Source: Dryas octopetala
Taxonomy: Eukaryota > Streptophyta > Magnoliopsida > Rosales > Rosaceae
Direction: 5' to 3'
Assembly: GCA_963921425.1 (NCBI GenBank)
Contig: OY992838.1
Coordinates: 4,278,001-4,342,000 of the forward strand
Length of the DNA stretch: 64,000 nucleotides
Shown: one piece after another, positions 56,970 to 64,000 of the stretch
Numbering within the stretch: the first letter of the stretch is position 1
How the letters are laid out: each line of letters begins with the position of its first letter
Program-made: the position numbers and the translations under genes
The notes under the pieces: generated by a model
What the model was told of the DNA's origin: nothing
What the model saw: the letters and a program-made list of their open reading frames with translations, nothing else
Databases searched by the model: none

Positions 56970-57333
56970 AAATTACACTTACACCCTTTAAAGTTCATTA
57001 TCTTTTCACATACACCCTTGAAGTTTTAATAATTATACATACACTCATTGAGGTTTCAAAACTGTTGCATATAACCCCTTATAGTGAGTAAAAAATTATG
57101 AAAGATTATGTAAAAATGCATGTTAAGGAGTTAAATGACCTAATAAGATTACTCAAGGTGTAAAGTCCAACCTCAATACAAATTTTTTTTTTTTTGTTTA
57201 TTTATTTATTTTTTTCTCTTGTAGAAGATTATATGCAATAGTTTTAAAATTTCAAAAGGTGTATGTGTAATTTTTTAAATCTCAAAGAGTATGTGAAAAG
57301 ATAATAAACCTCAAAAAATGTAAGTGTAATTAA
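56970..57333. mobile_element. Foldback MITE (about 364 bp)
   Basis: The left arm (AATTACACTTACACCCTTTA, then GTTCATTATCTTTTCACATA) and right arm (TATGTGAAAAGATAATAAAC, then TGTAAGTGTAATT) are inverted repeats of about 115 bp. The target duplication is not certain (TTA/TAA possible). Confidence 0.65.
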
Positions 57334-57616
57334 CTCAAGTTAATATCAAGATACTCTGCTGACGTGTATTCGGGAAGAACTTTGAGGCTCATCAAGTAGT
57401 CAATTTTGGTATTTGATCTGAATTGTATATTTTGTATTACTACTTTACTAGGAATATACATATATAGGAGAACCCAGTGGTAAAAGTCTCCTAATTACAA
57501 TAAATATCAACTACCAGCTACTGTAATTTTTTCTACTCTAATCCTATAACCTAGTTGTACAATGAATGGACTTCATTGACTATTTCTCAACTCTAGTCCT
57601 ATATAGTCTAGTCCTA

Positions 57617-58300
57617 CGATAAATTAATTTGGCATAAATTTAATTTAGACATATAATTATATATGTCATTTCAACAGAATTCATGAATTTTAAAATATTT
57701 CAAATATATACTCGATCTATTATCTAAATTGAAAAATAGAATTTCGTTCATAAATTCGTTGAGAGATCAGTTAAATGTCAGTTTGGCTTTTGCTGACCGG
57801 GATTACTTGGCGATGTGACACCATCCCAGCAAACTTTTCCCGCCAAATAAGCGACACGGTGACACCTGTCCACCTGTCCACCTAATCCCTAACACAGGTC
57901 CACAAACTCATAATCTCTTTCTCACTCGTCGAACACAGGTGATGGATTTATATTCAAATTTGGGGGAAAACGTAATGTTTTTAGGAAACTAAATGGTCAG
58001 GAGAGCATTCGATGAGCGGGAAAGAGGTGATGGGTGTGTGGGCCCGTGTCAGTGGACATGTGTCGCTCATTTGGCGGGAAATGTATGTTAAGTTGGCGCC
58101 ACATTGCCAATTAATCCTCGTCAGTAAAAGTCAAGCTGGTATTTAACTGATATTTCAACAAATTGATGGACGAAAGTTTATTTTTTAATTTATATAATAA
58201 ATCGGATATATATTTGAAATATTTTAAAGTTCATAAATTTTATTAAAATGACATATATAGTTATGTGTCTAAATTAAATTTATGTCAATTAATTTTATTG
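57617..58300. mobile_element. Long-arm foldback element in the copy 4 promoter
   Basis: Inverted arms of about 270 bp: 57617-57890 and about 58035-58300. Matching phrases include CATAAATTTAATTTAGACA, AAAATATTTCAAATATATA and CCCGCCAAAT-AGCGACAC. The centre (about 150 bp) is unique. The element ends about 180 bases before the ATG of copy 4, so it lies in or next to its promoter. No protein is encoded; the superfamily is unknown because the flanking duplication is unclear. Confidence 0.75.
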
Positions 58301-58481
58301 ACTTACCGACAAGTTGTCTTCACGTTAACACAAGTTGCAACCTTGCTTTATATATATGTAAACGTGTTTGCTTCTTTGGGATAAAGATCATATTGATTAA
58401 TTCTGCAATACTTTGATCATACAAATTTGTGAATCATAGAGCCCAAAACATTGTGCTTATGATTTAATTTCAATCAAATTC

Positions 58482-60875
58482 ATGGGTGCTACATTTTTGT
58501 TCCTTGTTCTTCTTTTATTGGCACTATTATCTCCATTAACATCGTCAACCTCCAATATTTTGAGCATTGGTTCATCTCTCTCAGTGGAAAATCCAGCTGA
58601 TACCTTAATCTCCCCAAATGGCATTTTTGCCACGGGCTTTTTTCCCGTGGGCGAAAATGCATATTGCTTCGCCATTTGGTTCACCGAGCCAAGCCCGACC
58701 CAAAACCTCACGGTGGTTTGGATGGCCAACCGTGACCAGCCAGTCAACGGCAGGCTGTCCAAGCTCATCCTCCAAAAAAACGGCAACCTTGTCCTCACCG
58801 ACGCCGGCCGAGACACCATTTGGTCCTCCAACACCGTCTCAAATTCCTCACACAAATTGCAACTCCACGACACTGGCAACCTCGTTCTGCTCAATCCAAA
58901 CGGTGTCGCTTTTTGGGAGAGCTTTGCATCACCAACAGACACCCTTTTGCCCCAACAACCACTCACCAGAAACACAAAGCTTGTCTCCTCAAGAAGCCTT
59001 ACCAACTACTCCTCTGGCTTCTACTCTCTTTTCTTTGACAATGACAACACTCTCCGCCTTCTCTACGACGGCCCGGAGGTCTCAAGCATCTACTGGCCCG
59101 ACCCGTGGCTGCTGAGTTGGCAAGCCAGAAGGTCCATATACAACAACAGTAGAATCGCAAGGCTTGATGGGTTGGGCAATTTTAGCGCATCAGATCGGTT
59201 CGTCGTTTTGTCAGCGGATTATGGAGCAGAGTTGCAGAGAATATTCAGGACCGATGTTGATGGTAATATCCGAATGTACAGTCGAGCAAAGCAGGGAGAG
59301 AAGTGGGTGGTTTCGTGGCAAGCCATTTCGGAACCATGTAAAATTCATGGCATTTGTGGGGCTAATAGTTTGTGCAGCTATGTCCCAAGTTTCGGTAGGC
59401 AATGCTCATGCATTCCAGGGTATGAGAAGGTAAACGAGATTGATTGGTCTTATGGGTGTCGACCAGCTGCTGAGTTCAATCTGTCCTGCAACAGTGATCA
59501 CCGTCTGTTTGATTATATGCATCTTCCTCACGTTGAGTTCTTTGGGTATGATTATGGGGATGGGGTGTATCCTAATTACACATTAGCAAGGTGCAAAAGT
59601 TTCTGCTTCGAATTGTGCAACTGTACTGGGTTTCACTACAAATTTGGTGGAGGTCATCACAATTGTTATCCCAAGACCCAATTGCGAAATGGGTACCGTA
59701 CCCCTGGTTTTGAAGGAGACCTCTACTTGAAGCTACCCAAATCTATACTTTCTTCCTATAAAAGACCAGCACAAGAATCAAATATGTGCTCAGCCAAGCT
59801 TGCAATGCAGCTGGACAGAACGTACGAGAAAAGAAACACAAATGGGCCTGTCCAGTTTATGCTCAAATTCGCCTCTGCGCTCGGAGGACTTGAACTTGTT
59901 TGTGTATTCGTTGTGTGTTACTTTGTGACTCGAAGAACCGGCAGAGAAACGGAGGATTCAGATTTGGTTACGCAAGGCTACATTCATGCTGCAACTGGAT
60001 TCAGAAGATTTAGTTACTATGAGTTGAAAAAGGCCACACGTGGTTTCAAAGAAGAGATTGGAAGAGGTGGAGGAGGAGTTGTGTACAAAGGCTTATTGTC
60101 TGATCAAAGAGTTGCAGCAATCAAGCAACTGAATGCTGCAAACCAAGGAGAAGCAGAGTTTCTTGCAGAAGTGAGCCTTCTTGGGAAGCTGTACCACATG
60201 AACTTGATAGAGATGTGGGGGTATTGTGTGGAAGATAAGCACAGGCTTCTGGTGTATGAGTATATGGAGCATGGTTCCTTGGCAGAAAGTTTGTCTTCCA
60301 ATGTGCTTGATTGGAAGAAAAGGTTTGAAATTGCTGTGGGCACAGCTAAAGGCCTTGCTTATTTGCATGAAGAGTGCTTGGAATGGGTTTTACATTGTGA
60401 TGTGAAGCCTCAAAACATACTCTTGGACTCTAATTATCATCCAAAGGTTGCAGATTTTGGCCTGTCCAAGCTACTAAACAGAAGTGAGCTAAGCAATTCC
60501 AGCTTCTCAAGGATAAGAGGAACCAGAGGTTACATGGCTCCAGAGTGGGTTCACAATATGCCCATCACTTCCAAAGTGGATGTTTACAGCTATGGGATTG
60601 TTGTCCTGGAAATGCTGACTGGAAAGAGCCCAATGGAAAGTGTTCAAGCTGTAGAAGGTGGAGGGGAGACACAGCAAAAGATGGTGGTTAAATGGGTGAA
60701 GGATAAAATGAATGGAGCATCTGAAAATGCAAAGTCCCAGTTGGGAACTGAAATTGAAAAGGGTCAGCTGGAAATTCTAGTTAAAGTGGTTCTTAAATGT
60801 TTAGAGAAAGACAGAGATGCAAGACCCACCATGAGTCAAGTAGTAGAGATGCTTGTACACCATGAAAACAACTGA
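58482..60875 (+). CDS. G-type lectin S-receptor-like Ser/Thr kinase (ZmPK1-like), copy 4
   Basis: Intronless, 797 residues. A signal peptide (1-22, leucine-rich) is followed by a B-lectin domain, an SLG/EGF-like region with HGICGANSLCSY and a PAN domain around CKSFCFELCNCTGFHYKF. A membrane helix (GLELVCVFVVCYFV) and a kinase domain with GRGGGGVVYKG, AAIKQL, HCDVKPQN, DFGLS and APEW complete it. It is the most divergent of the three intact copies, especially in the PAN domain (for example a YDYGDGVYPNYT loop) and the juxtamembrane region, but keeps all core kinase residues. The start at 58482 is the first ATG before the signal segment. Its promoter region holds a large foldback element. Confidence 0.95.
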   Translation: MGATFLFLVLLLLALLSPLTSSTSNILSIGSSLSVENPADTLISPNGIFATGFFPVGENAYCFAIWFTEPSPTQNLTVVWMANRDQPVNGRLSKLILQKNGNLVLTDAGRDTIWSSNTVSNSSHKLQLHDTGNLVLLNPNGVAFWESFASPTDTLLPQQPLTRNTKLVSSRSLTNYSSGFYSLFFDNDNTLRLLYDGPEVSSIYWPDPWLLSWQARRSIYNNSRIARLDGLGNFSASDRFVVLSADYGAELQRIFRTDVDGNIRMYSRAKQGEKWVVSWQAISEPCKIHGICGANSLCSYVPSFGRQCSCIPGYEKVNEIDWSYGCRPAAEFNLSCNSDHRLFDYMHLPHVEFFGYDYGDGVYPNYTLARCKSFCFELCNCTGFHYKFGGGHHNCYPKTQLRNGYRTPGFEGDLYLKLPKSILSSYKRPAQESNMCSAKLAMQLDRTYEKRNTNGPVQFMLKFASALGGLELVCVFVVCYFVTRRTGRETEDSDLVTQGYIHAATGFRRFSYYELKKATRGFKEEIGRGGGGVVYKGLLSDQRVAAIKQLNAANQGEAEFLAEVSLLGKLYHMNLIEMWGYCVEDKHRLLVYEYMEHGSLAESLSSNVLDWKKRFEIAVGTAKGLAYLHEECLEWVLHCDVKPQNILLDSNYHPKVADFGLSKLLNRSELSNSSFSRIRGTRGYMAPEWVHNMPITSKVDVYSYGIVVLEMLTGKSPMESVQAVEGGGETQQKMVVKWVKDKMNGASENAKSQLGTEIEKGQLEILVKVVLKCLEKDRDARPTMSQVVEMLVHHENN

Positions 60876-61990
60876 TTGTAATGGTGACATGTTCATAACT
60901 TCATACTGGGATGCTAATAATAATAGTATCAGTATGATCTCGATTTTTCTTAGATCAAAATTTGCATTATTAAAGATTGGGATGGTATATTTTTATGTTC
61001 TTTCTGTTATAAAAATTTCTGACCACTTTCTCCAAGCCATCATATACATTGAATTGAATATAATCGAAAGTTGCACAAAGAAAACGTAGAAAAATCGCCA
61101 GTGTATTGGATATAGACCAATTAGCTTAAAACTGATTAGTACAAAACTAAAATCAAAATGTTACGATTTGAGGTTGACAAGACTCCATTATCAGCCCCAC
61201 CCATAACGGTTGCAATCCATGAAATGTCCAATGCAAATCTCTTAACAATATACAGTCGCTAATGCCTTGAATACAATATGTCAACGCTGTGGCCAATTGG
61301 ACTTGACATCATCCTCCCTCACATTATTATAGTGGTACGCGTACCCAATGGCTGAGAAGTTCCTTTGTGATTTTAGTGGTTTTAAATTTCACTTGATGAT
61401 CTGCCCGCAAAAAAACAAAAACAAAAACAAAAAGAAACGAAAAATGTCTCTTGATTTTGTTCATGAACAAGATTGAAAACATGTTGACCAGAGCGGGAGG
61501 ATCATTGGTGTAATTAAGCATTGACAACTGGGTTTACTTGAGCGGCCACCATTTAAACCATTAGTCTGTGAATTCCAGAACCTCTGTTTCTCGCACCCAA
61601 ACAAAAACTTGCCTGATTCGAATTTTCTTTCAATCACCTCCGTCCAACAATGTTAACCAACATGGGCTTATTGTCCTATGTTTTTCCAATTTCTGCATTA
61701 GATTTTAGAAAATAAATTGATTCTAAGATTCTCAGATTTCCAAATTTCCACCCAACCAAGTGACCCTCTTTTTATCATTAAACAACAGCCTCATCATCCC
61801 CAGCTTCGATCCTCTGTACACTTCACAGCTAATTATAAAACCCAAAAAAAGAAAAAAAAAAAAAAAGAAAGGACGGAAATTGAATAACAGAGTTTGATTT
61901 TGATTTTCTCCATGGCTAGCTCCTTGCTTTTGGGTCGGGGTCATTTTCGAACATCACTAGGACTATGTCACTCTATTTTGGGTGGTGTTG
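60876..61990. other. Spacer between receptor kinase copy 4 and the MYB gene
   Basis: 3' flanks of two convergent genes. No gene or defined repeat was seen, apart from an A-rich AAAAAC run near 61411-61432 and an A run near 61850-61866. Confidence 0.45.
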
Positions 61991-62914
61991 CTACTCGATT
62001 TTGCTAATCCCAATACGCTTTACGACAGCGTTTCTAATAGCTTCGGTGTGCATGCACAATCCCTTGTTCTCAATCCCAGACATGTAGATGCTCACTTCCT
62101 TTCTGATCATCTCCTGCATCACATCCAAGAACTCTGCGCTGAAGAACTGCTTATCATACCCCATCATCTCACTGTTTTGCTTGCTCTGGCGTGGCACGCC
62201 AGCTGCTTCTTGGAGTTGTAACATCTGGGTCGGGCTCACGCCCCCGTTGGATCCGAATCCGGACCCGTGATTATTCGACCCATCACACGAATCGGATCCG
62301 GGCAGCGACAGGCTGAGCGAGGTCGGTGGGTCCGCCGCCGAAGACGACGCCTCCATCGACGGACCAATGGGTCCAGCTGTCGTCAGGGGCATGAAGACTT
62401 GGGGCGGAGGAGGCACACCGGGCAAACTCGAATCGCTCAAATCGGATCCGGACGGGCTACCCGGGTTCATGTACAGACCCGAAACCGATACGGTCGTACC
62501 CGCACCAACACTGGCGGATCTTTTCAGAGGCGGAAGTCCGTTGCCATCGGCGGTGAAATCGTCGGACATGGACGAGCATTTCCGCTTGAGCGTGGAGTTC
62601 CAGTGGTTCTTGATGGCGTTATCGGTGCGACCATTGAGCAAGCGGGCGATGGTGGCCCACTTGTTGCCGAACCGGGCGTGGGCCCTGATTATGGTGTCGT
62701 CCTCTTCGGGACTGAAAGGCCGGTGCTCCACCTCCGGCGAGAGCTGGTTGCACCACCGCAGACGGCAGGACTTGCCGGATCGACCAGGGATCGATTTGCT
62801 GATCAGAGACCAGTTTCTGGGCCCGTAGTTCTGCACCAGTTTCTGTAACGCTTCGTCTTCTTCAGGGCTCCACGGGCCCTTTATCCGATCCAGGACTTTC
62901 TTCGCAGAAGCCAT
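61991..62914 (-). CDS. R2R3-MYB transcription factor, subgroup 22 (MYB44/70/73/77 type)
   Basis: Intronless minus-strand gene of 307 residues starting at 62914. The ATG lies nine residues before the R2 repeat as in the family; a longer frame upstream begins in the UTR. R2 (about 12-58) has Trp15, Trp35 and Trp54. R3 (about 64-109) has Phe67 in place of the first Trp, then Trp86 and Trp105, with [20 protein letters not shown] intact. Further on are an EAR-type repression motif LSLSLPG (200-206) and the subgroup's conserved C-terminal stretch ([20 protein letters not shown], about 280-299). Subgroup 22 MYBs are nuclear regulators of ABA, salt, cold, auxin and jasmonate responses. Length fits MYB44 (305). 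Which member is orthologous needs a tree. Confidence 0.95.
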   Translation of the reverse strand: MASAKKVLDRIKGPWSPEEDEALQKLVQNYGPRNWSLISKSIPGRSGKSCRLRWCNQLSPEVEHRPFSPEEDDTIIRAHARFGNKWATIARLLNGRTDNAIKNHWNSTLKRKCSSMSDDFTADGNGLPPLKRSASVGAGTTVSVSGLYMNPGSPSGSDLSDSSLPGVPPPPQVFMPLTTAGPIGPSMEASSSAADPPTSLSLSLPGSDSCDGSNNHGSGFGSNGGVSPTQMLQLQEAAGVPRQSKQNSEMMGYDKQFFSAEFLDVMQEMIRKEVSIYMSGIENKGLCMHTEAIRNAVVKRIGISKIE

Positions 62915-64000
62915 AGCAGGACTTTGAGAACCCCTAATTTTGATTAAAGTTAAAAGATATAACATAAAACTAAGAAAAAATGATAATAATAATAAATATA
63001 ATTAGTTTGTAGCTGAGATTTTTTTTTTTTTTTTTGTACAGAGAAGGAGGGAGGGTTTAAAGGAGGTGGTAGAGGCGGAGCCTCACCTTTGTTCTAAGAG
63101 GGAGTTACAGGTATGGAAGGGTTATATATACGGCAAAGGGATAGAGGTGACCGGTCATAGCCGGTGTGAGTAACCGGTCTTAGCCGTTGCGATAGTGGGG
63201 ATTCTTCCAGGCAAGGCAGTTACTAGTATACAGCTGTCAAACGAACACGCGTCGCTTCCTATCTCCTTCAACTTACACGTATAACCCAAATAATAACATT
63301 CACCTCCCTCCATTTTTCTTTTTTCTTTTTTGTCTAAAAGAAAGGAAAAATCAAACTGGCTTTTGCCTACTCTACTCTCTAGTCCAGTAGTCCCTATTCT
63401 TTTTAACTTATTTTACACACACAAGGCTCCTAGATGATGAAAGGTAGGTCCCAAGTTGAATGATTTTGACTAATTTTACTCATCCCCGCCCGTCCATTTC
63501 AGAAATTAATCTTAATACGTTTTCCTTAATCTGACGTTTAAATTGTTTAATTTAAAAAAATTAATTTCAGCAACTTTTAAGTTTTAACCGAGGGGGGGAG
63601 AACTGGAGAAGTGAAACTGTAACAGTCAACAGTTGAAGCTTAACAGTACCAAAGGGATGTCCACCACGTCTCTAAAACAGCGGGATTTAAATGTTGAATG
63701 ACCGTTTTGGAAGTTAAAAAACTTAAAAGGGCGGAATTGGGAGATTATTATAGCTAATTGTTTGTTTATGAGGTTAATTACTTTAAACAGAAAATTTAAA
63801 AACAACCGTAGGGGTTTAAGATAAGACTGGTGAGACCTTGAGAGGGAGTTGAAAGAGTGATCTTTATCGCCAAGAACAAAATTTTGAAATTGAAAGAGAA
63901 ATGAAATTAAAAAGAAAAGTGTACGGTTTGTTTGGTTTGGGGTTTGGTTTTAGTTGGGGGGGGGGGGTTTGATTGATGGGAGCGTATGCGGATGACTTTG
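62915..64000 (-). promoter_or_regulatory. Upstream region of the MYB gene with TATA box and MYB-core clusters
   Basis: Read on the minus strand, a TATATATA box lies at 63123-63130, about 209 bases before the ATG. Beyond it, 63150-63192 holds a GC-rich run of CCGGT/CCGTTG elements, and 63601-63650 holds several AACNG cores (AACTG at 63601 and 63615, AACAG at 63621, CAACAGTTG at 63627-63635, AACAG at 63642). AACNG is the reported type of site for subgroup 22 MYBs. A ten-plus G run lies at 63956-63967. No other gene is visible to the window end. Confidence 0.45.

Noticed and set aside
17330..61000. A ligand-receptor gene cluster linking PIP peptides to the receptor kinases
   Set aside because: Known PIP perception uses an LRR kinase (RLK7), whereas these receptors are S-domain lectin types about 7 kb and more away; proximity alone does not support a link.
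62267..62848. Plus-strand open frame of 193 codons over the MYB gene
   Set aside because: Arg/Gly-rich antisense shadow of the R2R3-MYB, whose own frame is unambiguous.

Overview
The window is nuclear DNA from a flowering plant, almost certainly a eudicot and possibly a member of the Rosaceae. The family-level guess is inference from the look of the genes and repeats; the sequence does not prove it. Plant-specific gene families, GT-AG introns, AT-rich spacers full of MITEs and LTR remnants, and the absence of operons or ribosome binding sites all fit.

Layout. (1) 0-12 kb holds a CYP81-type cytochrome P450 array: one intact two-exon gene (3285-6168), two C-terminal debris fragments (7.8-8.6 kb) and one near-full-length pseudogene (10322-12025). 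A MITE sits in the intron of the intact gene and a poly-A retroinsertion sits before the pseudogene. (2) 13-37 kb is gene-poor. It has a single-exon WPP-domain (MAF1-like) gene, three separate small secreted-peptide precursors of the PIP/PIPL (SGPS motif) family at 17.3, 22.6 and 35.1 kb, and a GID2/SLY1-type F-box gene at 31 kb. Between them lie many transposable elements whose ends and target-site duplications can be read directly: a tandem TRIM-like array, a four-unit 188-bp satellite carrying nested insertions, a 226-bp satellite, and hAT-, Mutator- and Harbinger-like MITEs. (3) 37.5-41.4 kb is a ten-exon MRG-family chromatin-reader gene that I could splice completely. (4) 42-61 kb is a tandem cluster of intronless S-domain (ZmPK1-like) receptor kinases: one pseudogene and three intact genes, with duplicated 3' flanks. 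(5) 62 kb is a minus-strand R2R3-MYB of subgroup 22 (MYB44/70/73/77 type).

Functional theme. Hormone and stress signalling is prominent: GA signalling (GID2), danger peptides (PIP/PIPL), non-RD receptor kinases, a stress MYB and specialised-metabolism P450s. The genes are independent transcription units and I see no evidence that they form one pathway. The strongest unusual signals are structural: a nested insertion stack at 24.7-27.9 kb that resolves to clean satellite units when the insertions are subtracted, the TRIM ladder at 21.5-22.3 kb, and a possible gene-capturing element at 45.4-47.1 kb.
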